Program-made: the position numbers and the translations under genes
Part shown: positions 18,159 through 27,202 of the stretch, one piece after another
Numbering within the stretch: the first letter of the stretch is position 1
How the letters are laid out: each line of letters opens with the position of its first letter
The notes under the pieces: model-generated
Seen by the model: only the letters and a program-made list of their open reading frames with translations
What the model was told of the DNA's origin: nothing
Database searches by the model: none
DNA from: Chloroflexota bacterium
Lineage (GTDB): Bacteria > Chloroflexota > UBA6077 > JACCZL01
NCBI GenBank assembly: GCA_030447245.1
Contig: JAUJPG010000001.1
Location: 270,338-334,337 of the forward strand
Direction of reading: 5' to 3'
DNA: 64,000 nt

Positions 18159-20024
18159 TTGACGGTTTCTGAGGTACGCGAACGGTCCCGCGAGAGGATC
18201 GTGGCGCCCACGTCCATCCTGGGCGACCGACCGCGCTCACGAGCGTCGTTGTGGGTGGGTGTCACCACGCTCGTGGCATTTACGCTGGGCGGTGCCTTCT
18301 TCTTGCTGACGGCGGCCCTCGCCTTCGCGCGGCACGATGCTTTCAACACCGGGCGATACGACCTCGAAATCTACACTCAGGTGATCTGGAACACCGCTCA
18401 CGGGCGCCCCTTCGAAACCACACTCTTGAAGACCAACCTCAGCCACCTGGCCGAGCACGTAGCGCTTGTCCTCGTGCCGCTCGCCGGGCTGTACCGACTT
18501 TTCCCTGATCCGAAACTGCTCCTCGGGGTACAGCAGCTTGCGTTGGCGCTGCTTGGCTGGCCTGTGTTCGCGTGGGCTCACCGGGCGCTCGGCTCGCCTT
18601 GGCAGGCGTTGCTGGTCCTCGCATGCTTCTATGCGTCCCCTGCCCTGGCAGGTGTCGCGCTGGACGATTTTCACGCCGTTCCGCTTGCCGCCGTGCCGGT
18701 TGGGGTGGGGTTCTGGCTCGTGTTGATCGGACAGTTCCGAGTCGGCGCGCTAGTCTCGCTCCTTGCGCTGCCGATCGAAGAGGAGGCGGCACTCGTCGTG
18801 TTCGGGATCGGGGCATTCCTGTGGCTGACGCGTCAACGCTGGCTCGGGGCGCTCGTCGCCGGCCTGGCGATTCTCTGGCTCGCAACGGCGGTGTTCGTGG
18901 TGATGCCTCGCTTCCACGACCCACGAACCTTCGGGACGATTGAAGGGAATCGGACGCTCGACCATTTCAGCGAGCTGCGCCGCGACCCCTTGGCGAGCCT
19001 TGGGCGTGTGTTCGGGCCGCGCGGCGCGGATGCCGTACTGCGCCTGCTGCTCCCGACCGGCGGACTCGCCATGCTGGCCCCGCAGGCACTCATTCCGGCC
19101 TTTCCGTCATTCGCGGTTCTCATGTTGAAGGACCGCGACGACACCTTCGGTCGGCACTGGGTCGCTCCGCTGCTGGTTGTGACCTGGCTCGCGGCTGCCG
19201 CGGGCCTGGCCCGTTTGTCGGCTGGTCGGCCGCGCCGTCTCGGGTTGGCCCTGATGACGGTTGGGGCCGTTATCGCTTTCGTTGTGGCGAGCCCGCTCCC
19301 CGCCGGGGGCGGCTTTGATGCTGCCGGTCTACGTCGGGGTGAGCGGGTCGAGGAGTTGGAGCGGGCCGTCGACCGAGTCCCGCCAATCGGATCGGTGGTA
19401 GCGAGTCCGAACGTGGTCGCCCATCTGGCAAATCGAGCCGAGGCGTACGTCTTTCCGATTGACAGCCACTACGCCGAGGAGCTCGGCTGGCGTCGCAAGC
19501 GACCGGATTATTACGTGTTGGACCTGAACGACGATCTGACCACCCGAGCTGCGGCCTCGGACCGGCTGAACCCACTGAACGCGGACCGCCCGTATGCTGT
19601 CTGGTCATCCGGCCGCAAGGTGCTGGTTCTCAGCAACAGTGTCGATGAGCCATTGGTCCCGCTCCAGGCGGTGTACGGGCGGATCCGGCTGCTGGGCTAT
19701 GACCTGCTCGGGCGCGAGAACGACCGCCGCCTCATCCTGCACTGGGACCGAACCGGCGAGGTGCGCGGACGGTACGATCGCGACCTGACGGTGTACGATC
19801 GCGCTGGTCGCCAGGTCCTGTATGAAGAGGACATGCCACTGTCTGCCGTCTACGGCTCCAACAAGTGGCGTGATGGACAGCGCATCCTTGACGAGATTGC
19901 GCTACCCAATGCTGCCGGTCCACTGCGTGTCCGCTTGGCGTGGGTGGCCCAGGATAAGCGGCGTCCGATCTTGCTGCCAGATCGCTCTGAGGCTCTCGAG
20001 ATTGTCCTCCCTGGTCCGCGCTAG
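18159..20024 (+). CDS. DUF2079 multi-spanning membrane protein
   Basis: 621 residues. The signature RYDLEIYTQVIWNTAHGRPF just after the first TM is typical of DUF2079, a family of GT-C-like predicted membrane transferases of unknown substrate. Further marks are SHLAEHVALVLVPLAGLYRL, DDFHAVPLA and PIEEEAALVVFGIG. About ten TMs fill residues 30-410; the last 200 residues form an external soluble domain with VVASPNVVAHLANRAEAYVF. Start is TTG 18159, the first in-frame start after the -10 box; GTG 18201 is an alternative. Its position between GT39 paralogues suggests a role in the same surface glycan. Confidence 0.8.
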   Translation: MTVSEVRERSRERIVAPTSILGDRPRSRASLWVGVTTLVAFTLGGAFFLLTAALAFARHDAFNTGRYDLEIYTQVIWNTAHGRPFETTLLKTNLSHLAEHVALVLVPLAGLYRLFPDPKLLLGVQQLALALLGWPVFAWAHRALGSPWQALLVLACFYASPALAGVALDDFHAVPLAAVPVGVGFWLVLIGQFRVGALVSLLALPIEEEAALVVFGIGAFLWLTRQRWLGALVAGLAILWLATAVFVVMPRFHDPRTFGTIEGNRTLDHFSELRRDPLASLGRVFGPRGADAVLRLLLPTGGLAMLAPQALIPAFPSFAVLMLKDRDDTFGRHWVAPLLVVTWLAAAAGLARLSAGRPRRLGLALMTVGAVIAFVVASPLPAGGGFDAAGLRRGERVEELERAVDRVPPIGSVVASPNVVAHLANRAEAYVFPIDSHYAEELGWRRKRPDYYVLDLNDDLTTRAAASDRLNPLNADRPYAVWSSGRKVLVLSNSVDEPLVPLQAVYGRIRLLGYDLLGRENDRRLILHWDRTGEVRGRYDRDLTVYDRAGRQVLYEEDMPLSAVYGSNKWRDGQRILDEIALPNAAGPLRVRLAWVAQDKRRPILLPDRSEALEIVLPGPR

Positions 20025-20079
20025 GCTGCGCGCGCGACAGACGGCGCCCGCGTGCGTGGAGATATCAGCAGGGACGCAC

Positions 20080-22221
20080 GTGGCCGACTGGGGGGCACGC
20101 CGGTCTGAGGCCGCGCGACGGTGGCTGCTGCCAGTGCTGGCAATGGTGTTCCTCATGTTGCCCGGCCATCCAGCGGCCCAGTTGGATGGACTTCCCCTTC
20201 GAGCCTGGGAGCTCGGCGCACTGCTTGGCCTGGTGATCGCTCTGTACGGCCTCGGCATGCCGGGCCGGGTGCCCGCGAGCCAGTGGCTTGCGCTTGCCGT
20301 GGTGCTGCTGATCGGGCTGAAGCTGCTGCTCTGGTGGGTTGCACCTAACTATGGACTGGCCGCGTCTTACTACAGCCGAGATCGCGTCGGCGGTAATCCA
20401 GAGCCGTCGACAGAGGCCCTTGGCGCCAGCTACACCCGAATGGAGGAGGGTCCAGGGCGCCCCGCTCTGGCGACACACTTCTTCAACGACGTCGAACGGT
20501 TCAACTTCTACCAGGAGAACGAGCCGAGCCGAGCGAACCTGCCGTTCGCGGTGCGCTGGGACGGATTTCTATCCGTCCCTCACGACGGCGATTACGCGTT
20601 CGAACTTGACGCAAGCGGGCCGGCTCTGTTGGCGTTAGACGCCCGGCCGGTGCTTACCGTTCCGGCCTACGGCGGGGCTGACCGCGTGAATCTCGCACTC
20701 ACAGCCGGCGCGCATCCGTTGGGTGTGGAGTACGTCCGCCTTGAGGGCAGAACGCCCGTGATTCGGCTGGAGTGGGACCTGGGACGAGGCGAAGCGATGC
20801 GGCCGCTCGGAGCGCCCTATCTGACAGCTAGCCCGTCCAGCCAGGACCAGGTGGAGCAACAGCAGTGGTCCGCTCTGGTTGCCATAGCCCTCGACGCGGG
20901 GTTCCTGGCCTGGCTCACAGCATTCGCCGGCGTGCTTGGCGCCGCTCGTATGCGCGCGATCCGCTCGGGAACACTCGGTCTCGAACGATTCGCATTGTCG
21001 ATCTTCCTCGCGGCAATCACGACCCACGCGATGGCCACTACGACGGACTTGTACGGCCGCGCAACCATCCTGGAGGGCGGTCAGGACTGGTTGACCTACG
21101 AGTCGTACGCGCGCGACATCCTGCTCAATGGTCCGCTCATGACGCTCGGCAAGCCTCTGGGTGAAGGAAAGCCGTTCTTCTTCCAGCCGTTCTACCCTTA
21201 CTACCTGGCCGGGCTGCATTGGCTCACCGGCGAGGATCTCTGGGGGCCTATCGTCCTCCAACTTGTCGGTCTCGGTGTTTGCGGAGTCATTCTGTACTGG
21301 CTCGCTAGGCGACTGTTTGGCGTTCAGGCGGCAATTGCCACGCTCGCGCTCTTTGCCATCCTCCGCGCCACGCAACTCGACTGGGTGGCCCGCAAGCTGC
21401 TCTCCGAGAACCTGTACTTCGTCGTGCTCCCCATGGCAATCTTCCTGCTGATTCGGACACTGGACGAGGGGCGCCGTTCCGACCTAGTCCTGGCAGGGCT
21501 TCTTCTCGGGGTTGCCTCGATCACGCGGGCACCGACGCTCCTGTACCTCCCGGCCGTGGCGGGGATCCTCGCGGCTGGAGCGCTCCGCGGGGGAGATTCG
21601 AGGCGGAGTGCGCTGGCCGCAGGAGCCGTCGTGGTGCTCGTTGCATTCGCGGTGGCGGCGCTGGTGCCATTACGGAACTACGTCGTCTCGGGCCGCGCCG
21701 CGCTCGTCGCGACGAATGGCGGCGCGACTCTGTTGTTGGCCCACCCACCAACCCCCAAGGTCCGTCTGGCGCGCGTTGACGAAAACCCGCTCTACAACGC
21801 GATGAAGCTGGATCGGCAGACCCGCGAAGTCCTGGAGTTTGTTCGACAAGATCCGCCAGGGTACGTCGCGACGCTCATCCCGCTTGCGCTGTACTCGGTC
21901 GGATTCTCCGGCGCCATCGACGGAAGCGCCGAGGTGGCTCCAGATATCCTCTTGCTCACGGCTCTGTACCTGGGCAGTCTGGCCTTGCTACCGAGTGCAC
22001 GCTCGCTGCGGGTGAGCCTGCTGCACGTATTCATCGGCATCCACCTTGTGATCATGGTGACCTTCTTGCCGTACGTCTACGGATACCGCCAGGTCCTGCC
22101 GATGCACCTGCTGATGCTTGTCTTCGGGGGTGGGATGATCGCCCTCGCCGTCCGCCGTATCGCGGCAACACACCGCAACCGCGTTGCCCACGGCCCACTT
22201 ATGGAGCAAGGCTCCCCCTAG
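20080..22221 (+). CDS. GT39-type membrane glycosyltransferase with PA14-like domain
   Basis: 713 residues, closest to the gene at 15810. Order: two TMs with LPGHPAAQLDGLP; PA14-like external domain (about 120-260, THFFNDVERFNFYQEN ... PHDGDYAFELDASGP); active loop GGQDWLTYESYARDILLNGP; GT-C core of about ten TMs; loop HPPTPKVRLARVDENPLYN; final TM pair. GTG 20080 is preceded by AGGGA six bases upstream, so I prefer it to GTG 20056. The last 234 bases run antisense to the end of the convergent VanZ gene, an unusually long overlap. Confidence 0.83.
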   Translation: MADWGARRSEAARRWLLPVLAMVFLMLPGHPAAQLDGLPLRAWELGALLGLVIALYGLGMPGRVPASQWLALAVVLLIGLKLLLWWVAPNYGLAASYYSRDRVGGNPEPSTEALGASYTRMEEGPGRPALATHFFNDVERFNFYQENEPSRANLPFAVRWDGFLSVPHDGDYAFELDASGPALLALDARPVLTVPAYGGADRVNLALTAGAHPLGVEYVRLEGRTPVIRLEWDLGRGEAMRPLGAPYLTASPSSQDQVEQQQWSALVAIALDAGFLAWLTAFAGVLGAARMRAIRSGTLGLERFALSIFLAAITTHAMATTTDLYGRATILEGGQDWLTYESYARDILLNGPLMTLGKPLGEGKPFFFQPFYPYYLAGLHWLTGEDLWGPIVLQLVGLGVCGVILYWLARRLFGVQAAIATLALFAILRATQLDWVARKLLSENLYFVVLPMAIFLLIRTLDEGRRSDLVLAGLLLGVASITRAPTLLYLPAVAGILAAGALRGGDSRRSALAAGAVVVLVAFAVAALVPLRNYVVSGRAALVATNGGATLLLAHPPTPKVRLARVDENPLYNAMKLDRQTREVLEFVRQDPPGYVATLIPLALYSVGFSGAIDGSAEVAPDILLLTALYLGSLALLPSARSLRVSLLHVFIGIHLVIMVTFLPYVYGYRQVLPMHLLMLVFGGGMIALAVRRIAATHRNRVAHGPLMEQGSP

Positions 22222-22554
22222 CACGCTGGTGAAATCGAGCACGGCATCCATGGTGTCGGCCATCCTGCTGTAGACGAAGATCTGGCGCACCTCATCGAGT
22301 GCCGCGACCCCGGAGCCGATGAAGCACGCGGTGAGTAGCGCCGCCCGCGCGCCGAGGCTGAATCCGCCTCGGGGCGATGTCAGAGCGCGGTGGAGCAGCA
22401 CTCCGAGCACGGCGTATTCGATGATGTGGCCGAGCTTGGCGACCCCGAAGGACAACCAGGCTGGACCGCCGCTAGGCGCGGCGGCGATCGAGGAGTTGAA
22501 CAGAATGACGGCAATCCACGCCCCAACGGCGAGCCAGAGGGTCACCTGTACCAA
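21988..22554 (-). CDS. VanZ-family membrane protein
   Basis: 188 residues. VanZ proteins are small membrane proteins with four or five TMs, named for the vanZ teicoplanin gene, often found with surface-polysaccharide genes. Seen: WLAVGAWIAVILFNSS (TM1), VAKLGHIIEYAVLGVLLHRAL with the conserved H and E, and ALDEVRQIFVYSRMADTMDAVLDF with the conserved D-E, Q and D. The VanZ part ends near residue 120; the remaining hydrophilic tail is antisense to the GT39 gene and may be chance read-through to the next stop. Starts TTG 22554 or GTG 22545. It is the last gene of the GT4-WecA-epimerase-VanZ run. Confidence 0.78.
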   Translation of the reverse strand: MVQVTLWLAVGAWIAVILFNSSIAAAPSGGPAWLSFGVAKLGHIIEYAVLGVLLHRALTSPRGGFSLGARAALLTACFIGSGVAALDEVRQIFVYSRMADTMDAVLDFTSVLGGALLHKWAVGNAVAVCCRDTADGEGDHPTPEDKHQQVHRQDLAVSVDVRQEGHHDHKVDADEYVQQAHPQRACTR

Positions 22555-22633
22555 GCCTCAGCGCCGGACAAGCGGGAGTGCCGTTTGGTGACGGTGTGAG
22601 CGTCGATCCCACCACAAGCACGAGCCAGGGGGT

Positions 22634-23077
22634 TCAATCCAGCACCCGTGAAAGTGCGCGGCGCGCTTCGTTGCGCCGCTGGAAGGCGAGCCATCCGGTC
22701 ACCGATGCTAGCGCGCTCGCTCCGTCGATGACGACGTCTAGCGCGCTGGGCGAGCGGTTGGGAACGAATGCTTGCCGAAGCTCATCAGCCGCTCCGAACG
22801 CCCCTGCCGCGAGTACCGACCAGAGCACCGCACGCGTCGGCGCCAGGCCCAGACCTCCACCCGGCAAACGGATGGCTCGCAGAAGCAGGGCGCCAAGGAC
22901 GACGTACTCTACGACATGCGCCAGCTTGGCTACCGTGTACGTGGCACGGACCGTCTCGCCGGTCGCGGGGTTCGTGCGCGGCGGTATATCGGATCGGCCG
23001 GATAAGAAGAGGATCATGGCCATCCAGAGCAGGACCGGCAGCCACGCGGTCGCCAGGGAACCAAGACGGGCCGTCAC
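22634..23077 (-). CDS. VanZ-family membrane protein
   Basis: 147 residues, a paralogue of the next VanZ protein downstream. Motifs: LPVLLWMAMILFLSGRSDIP (TM1 and the short S-S/G motif), YTVAKLAHVVEYVVLGALLLRA (conserved H and E), AADELRQAFVPNRSPSALDVVIDG (D-E, Q, R, D-x-x-x-D). This is a compact full-length VanZ. GTG 23077 overlaps the epimerase stop by GTGA, so it is translationally coupled. Its job is unknown; in glycan loci VanZ proteins may have a structural or export role. Confidence 0.82.
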   Translation of the reverse strand: MTARLGSLATAWLPVLLWMAMILFLSGRSDIPPRTNPATGETVRATYTVAKLAHVVEYVVLGALLLRAIRLPGGGLGLAPTRAVLWSVLAAGAFGAADELRQAFVPNRSPSALDVVIDGASALASVTGWLAFQRRNEARRALSRVLD

Positions 23078-24057
23078 GGCACCCGAAATGTGCTTGGCTG
23101 TCGCGGATGGGCGGCGATGATGCGGAACAGCGCTTCTTCCAGCCCCGTGTCCGGCGCGTAGCCGATTGTCCGCCGCAGCCTGCTCACATCCGGCACACGT
23201 CGCCGCATGTCCTCAAAGCCTCCGCGGTACGCCTCGTCGTAAGGCACGTGGACTATCTTAGAGCGGCTGCCGGTCAAGTCAACTACTAGCTGGGCGAGAC
23301 CGTCCATCGAGATCTCGCGATCACGTCCGACATTGAAGACGTCACCCCAACAAGCGGGTGTCTCGGTCAGTGTGATTACGGACCGTACAACGTCGCCGAC
23401 GTAGGTGAAGCAGCGAGTCTGCTGGCCGTCACCGTAGACGGTAATCGGCTCATCGGACAGCGCCTGGTCCACGAAGCGCGGCACCACCATTCCGTACCGA
23501 CCGGTCTGGCGCGGGCCGATGGTGTTGAAGAATCGGACGACGACGGTTGGCAACCCCCGTTCCTGCGCGTACGCCAGCGCTAATGCCTCGTCCGCCGCCT
23601 TTGCTGTCGCGTATAGCCATCGAGAGACCTTGCTCGAGCCGAGGATGCGGTCGTCATCCTCGCGCAGCGGACCCGAATCGTTCTTGCCGTAGACTTCCGA
23701 AGTCGAGGCAACCAGGACTTTCCGCCGGTGGCGGTCGGCGGCGGCGAGGACGACCTCGGTGCCACGAAGGTTTGTTTCGAGCGATCGAATCGGATGATCC
23801 AGTACCCACTGCACTCCGACTGCCGCGGCCAGGTGGAAGATGACGTCCGCGCCGGCGACCAGTTCGTCGACCAACGATTCGTTCAGAACGGAGTCGACGA
23901 TGACCTCGAGTGGTTCATCAGGCTGCAGGTGAGCCAGGTTGTCGCAGACGCCCGTTGAGAGGTCGTCGACGACGGTGACCGAGTGGCCGCGACCGAGCAG
24001 TCCGTCCACCAGGTGGGACCCGATAAAGCCGGCGCCGCCCGTCACCAGAGCCTTCAC
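23074..24057 (-). CDS. NAD-dependent nucleotide-sugar epimerase/dehydratase
   Basis: 327 residues, extended SDR. VTGGAGFIGSHLVDGLLGRG (Rossmann), DVIFHLAAAVGV, STSEVYGKND (catalytic Thr/Ser), the catalytic pair in WLYATAKAADE (Tyr-x3-Lys), RFFNTIGPRQ and PITVYGDGQQTRCFTYVGDV. It resembles UDP-glucuronate decarboxylase and dTDP/UDP-sugar epimerases. GTG 24057 overlaps the upstream stop by GTGA, which fixes the start; a TTG five codons earlier is possible. It probably makes a sugar nucleotide for the glycan started by the WecA-like transferase encoded just upstream. Confidence 0.85.
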   Translation of the reverse strand: MKALVTGGAGFIGSHLVDGLLGRGHSVTVVDDLSTGVCDNLAHLQPDEPLEVIVDSVLNESLVDELVAGADVIFHLAAAVGVQWVLDHPIRSLETNLRGTEVVLAAADRHRRKVLVASTSEVYGKNDSGPLREDDDRILGSSKVSRWLYATAKAADEALALAYAQERGLPTVVVRFFNTIGPRQTGRYGMVVPRFVDQALSDEPITVYGDGQQTRCFTYVGDVVRSVITLTETPACWGDVFNVGRDREISMDGLAQLVVDLTGSRSKIVHVPYDEAYRGGFEDMRRRVPDVSRLRRTIGYAPDTGLEEALFRIIAAHPRQPSTFRVP

Positions 24058-25907
24058 GAGGCGGCGACCCAACCTCGCCGCCCATCAGCTTCGAGTTGGG
24101 AGGTAAAGAACCCGGCAGCACCAACCATGCTGACGCCGATCGTGCGGCACTCGGCCGCGATCCGCCCGCCGCTGTCGGTCATCGCGAGGACCACCGTTTC
24201 AACTCCCTCACGCTCGACGGTCTCACGAAGACGGGCGGGCGGACCGAGCACCGGTACGCCGTGGATCGCCCGGTCCTGCTTGCCGGGATCGTCGTCCAGG
24301 AATCCGACGACGCGGTAGGCGTGCGTCTTGCTGCGCGCCATCATCCGAAGGACGAGCTCGCCAGTGTCGCCTGCGCCAACAATGAGGACACGCGTGAGGT
24401 CGCGCCGACGCAGGCGGGCCAAGCCCTCGCGGATGAAGACGAACGACATCCGGGCCGCTACCAGCAGCAGCATCACCACGAGCCAGTCGATCAGGAAGAC
24501 AGCCCGCGGTACCCCGCCCTCGGCGCGGAACACGACCTGAACGCAGATGGCGGAGAAGATCGACCCAAGCGTAGCAGCGACGCCAAGCCGCAGAAGGTCG
24601 GAAGTGCCCATGTAGCGCCAGATGCTGCGGTAGACGCCGAGACTCAGCAGCGTTGCCAGCTTGATGCTGACCACCCACGGGAGTAGCGCGGCAAACTGCT
24701 CGACGAAGCGCCGCTCGAGCGAACCCTCGAAGCGGATCAGGTACGCCGCGAGCAGGCCGAGGCAAATCAGCGCAAAGTCGAGCACCATCTCGGCGACCTG
24801 GCGCTTGTAGAGCCAGTTTCCTCCGAGCACGAGCTTCCCCAGTAGGCTCGGCTCGCCCCTCTTCTGCTGGTATTCGGATTCGGTGTAGATCCTTACCTGG
24901 CCCAAATAGATGCCGAAAAACACAACCCCCAGGCCCAAAAGGGAGCCCACCAACGTGACCAGCGGACCTCCGGCGTAGTTTGACAGAATAGCAACCAGCC
25001 CGAACGCTGCGCTGACGGCATACAACACAAGGACGGCCGACCGCTCGTTCAGGCCGAGGGCGACCAGCCGGTGTGAAAGGTGGTCCCGGCCGCCCTGGGA
25101 GATCGGGCGGCTGTTGAGCGCCCGCACGATCGTCACCAATGTGGTATCCAGGATTGGGAGTGCCATCACGCCAACCGGCACCAGCAAGGTCAGCGCAAGC
25201 TCGGACGTGCCACGCGAGCTGCCGAGAACCACGATTCCGCTCAGCAGGAACCCGAGCAGCAGACTGCCGGAGTCGCCCATGAAGATCCGAGCCGGATTGA
25301 AATTGAATACCAGGAATCCGCCGCAGGCGCCTGCGATCAGAATGCACAGGAGCGCCGCTTGGTGGTCGCCTTGGGAGACGTTGTGGGTGAACAATGTGAG
25401 CGCGACAATCGCAGCGATGCCGGCCGCCAATCCATCCATGTTGTCCAGCAGGTTGAACGCGTTGGTGACCCCAACGATCCAGAAGATCGTCAAGGGCACC
25501 ATCAGGGCTGACCACGGAAGGAACCTGCCGGTTGGCAGTCCGGCCACGACGACGCAGGCCGCGACGATCTGACCGAGTAGCTTGGCGTAGGGCGGTAGCC
25601 TGCGGACGTCGTCGACCAGCCCCAGGGCGAAAATCAGGCTTGCCCCGAGCAGCAGTCCGCCGAACCGGTCCAGCGGCTGGGCCTGGATCGGCTCGGGGAC
25701 GAGCAGGAACAGCGGGATCAAGGCCAGGTAGATGGCAACCCCGCCGAGCAAGGGCGTCGGGGAGCGGTGCCAGCGATCGCCGCGCGGATAAGCAACCAAC
25801 CCGATCCGACCCGCGAGTCGACCAACCAGCGGCGTAAGCACCATCGCCATACCGAGTGCGAGCAAGCCGGACAGCAGGTGAATGAACCCGAACGGTTGGG
25901 CGTTCAC
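24054..25907 (-). CDS. Fusion of WecA/MraY-type glycosyl-1-P transferase with FlaA1/CapD-type N-terminal half
   Basis: 617 residues. Residues 1 to about 340 are a WecA-like enzyme that loads a sugar-1-phosphate on undecaprenyl phosphate: GLVDDVRRLPP, NAFNLLDNMDGL (the D-D site), FMGDSGSLLLGF and HLSHRL are all present with about ten TMs. Residues about 375-617 match the membrane part and CoA-binding-like domain of polysaccharide dehydratases of the FlaA1/CapD/PglF group (SIWRYMGTSDLLRL, VLIVGAGDTGELVLRMM at about 507-523). The SDR dehydratase domain is absent and the protein ends after the Rossmann-like domain. GTG 25907 and the stop are both in GTGA overlaps. It probably starts lipid-linked glycan synthesis. 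Confidence 0.85.
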   Translation of the reverse strand: MNAQPFGFIHLLSGLLALGMAMVLTPLVGRLAGRIGLVAYPRGDRWHRSPTPLLGGVAIYLALIPLFLLVPEPIQAQPLDRFGGLLLGASLIFALGLVDDVRRLPPYAKLLGQIVAACVVVAGLPTGRFLPWSALMVPLTIFWIVGVTNAFNLLDNMDGLAAGIAAIVALTLFTHNVSQGDHQAALLCILIAGACGGFLVFNFNPARIFMGDSGSLLLGFLLSGIVVLGSSRGTSELALTLLVPVGVMALPILDTTLVTIVRALNSRPISQGGRDHLSHRLVALGLNERSAVLVLYAVSAAFGLVAILSNYAGGPLVTLVGSLLGLGVVFFGIYLGQVRIYTESEYQQKRGEPSLLGKLVLGGNWLYKRQVAEMVLDFALICLGLLAAYLIRFEGSLERRFVEQFAALLPWVVSIKLATLLSLGVYRSIWRYMGTSDLLRLGVAATLGSIFSAICVQVVFRAEGGVPRAVFLIDWLVVMLLLVAARMSFVFIREGLARLRRRDLTRVLIVGAGDTGELVLRMMARSKTHAYRVVGFLDDDPGKQDRAIHGVPVLGPPARLRETVEREGVETVVLAMTDSGGRIAAECRTIGVSMVGAAGFFTSQLEADGRRGWVAAS

Positions 25908-27082
25908 GCGGCCCGCAGGCCCTTCTCGCGCGCGAGGTCAAGATACAGCCGCTCCACGTCTCCAACCAGGCGGCCGGCCGAGTGGCGCGGGTAGACCCAG
26001 GCACGCCCGGCGCGCCCGAGTGACGCTGCGCGGTCTGGGTTTCGAAGCAGCTCAAGGATGCCATCGGCGAGCGCCGCGGGGTTGCGAGGCGGGACGAGTA
26101 CGCCGGTGTCGCCGTGCCGCACGACTCCGGACACGCCGCCCACATCTGTAGCGACGACTGGCCGCGCCGCGGCCAGCGCTTCGATCAGCGCCACCGGTGA
26201 GCCTTCGTTGTTCGAGGACAAGGCCACCACATCGAGGTCGGCGTAGACTCGTTTCATGTCGGAGCGCCAGCCCAGGAAGCGGACCGCATCAGTCAGTCCG
26301 AGCCCGCTGGCTAGCGCCTCAAGCTCGACCCGCCTCTCGCCATCTCCGACGATCAGAAAGTGGCTCTGTGGGTCGTTGGCCCGCACCCGAGCAGCGGCCT
26401 CGAGAAGGACCTCGTGCGCTTTGATCGGGACTAGTCGCGCCACAATTCCGATGAGCCTGGCCGCGTCGTCGAACTCGAGCTCGCGACGAAACGTCCCACG
26501 CTCGCACTCGGCATCGAGCAGGTCCTCTATCTCGAGGCCAAGTGGAATCGGAGTGATCTTCTCGAGCGGCGCGACCCTGTAGGCCGCGATGTCCTGCCGC
26601 TGCGCTTCGCCGACGGCCACGATGCGGTCCGTGAACCGGGCGAGCGCCCTCTCGATCTGCAGGAAAAGCGCCGTTTTCGCCCGACCGAAATAGCTGTGGA
26701 AGGTGTGCCCATGAAAGGTGTGGACGATGATCGGCACGCCTGCCATCCGCGCGGCCAACCGCCCGGCCGTCCCTGCCTTCGCCATGTGGGTGTGGACAAT
26801 ATGTGGGCGCAGCGAGCGGATCAACCGGAACATACTCATTGTGGCTCGCAAGTCGTTCGTCGGACTGACCTCGCGGCCCAGCTGGGCGAGGACGTACGGC
26901 TCGACTCCCCGCGCCTGAGCCAACGTCCGGAATGTCCCCTCGGAGGGGCTTTCGCGCCCAGTGACCAGGACCGAGGTGAAGCGCTCGTTCTGAAGCCCGC
27001 GGGTGAGCAGGATCACGTGAATCGCCGGACCACCGATGTTCAGGCGCGTAATGGCCCGGAGGACTCGGAGCTTTTCGGCCAT
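25904..27082 (-). CDS. GT4-family glycosyltransferase
   Basis: 392-residue cytosolic, membrane-associated GT-B glycosyltransferase. N-terminal domain: LNIGGPAIHVILLTRGL and HIVHTHMAKAGTAGRLAAR. C-terminal domain: LIGIVARLVPIKAHEVLLEA, HFLIVGDGERRVELEAL, ALSSNNEGSPVALIEALAA (the E-x7-E motif that binds the donor sugar) and PVVATDVGGV. ATG 27082 has GAGGGA just upstream. It is the first gene of a coupled operon (GT4, WecA-FlaA1 fusion, epimerase, VanZ) and likely adds a sugar to the lipid-linked intermediate on the inner face. Sugar specificity is unknown. Confidence 0.88.
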   Translation of the reverse strand: MAEKLRVLRAITRLNIGGPAIHVILLTRGLQNERFTSVLVTGRESPSEGTFRTLAQARGVEPYVLAQLGREVSPTNDLRATMSMFRLIRSLRPHIVHTHMAKAGTAGRLAARMAGVPIIVHTFHGHTFHSYFGRAKTALFLQIERALARFTDRIVAVGEAQRQDIAAYRVAPLEKITPIPLGLEIEDLLDAECERGTFRRELEFDDAARLIGIVARLVPIKAHEVLLEAAARVRANDPQSHFLIVGDGERRVELEALASGLGLTDAVRFLGWRSDMKRVYADLDVVALSSNNEGSPVALIEALAAARPVVATDVGGVSGVVRHGDTGVLVPPRNPAALADGILELLRNPDRAASLGRAGRAWVYPRHSAGRLVGDVERLYLDLAREKGLRAA

Positions 27083-27202
27083 AGTCCCTCGAGCATGGAA
27101 GGCGCCGACGACCGCCGTGCCTGGCAAGTATAGCCAGGGACCCCCTGCTGGACAAGGAGAGGACGAGGGCCCTGGACACGAATCCAGCAATGCCACCGCC
27201 GA

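Noticed and set aside
24223-26145. 640-codon minus-strand frame inside the WecA fusion and GT4 genes
   Set aside because: Same strand, other frame than two clear coupled genes; composition is typical of a shifted GC-rich frame.
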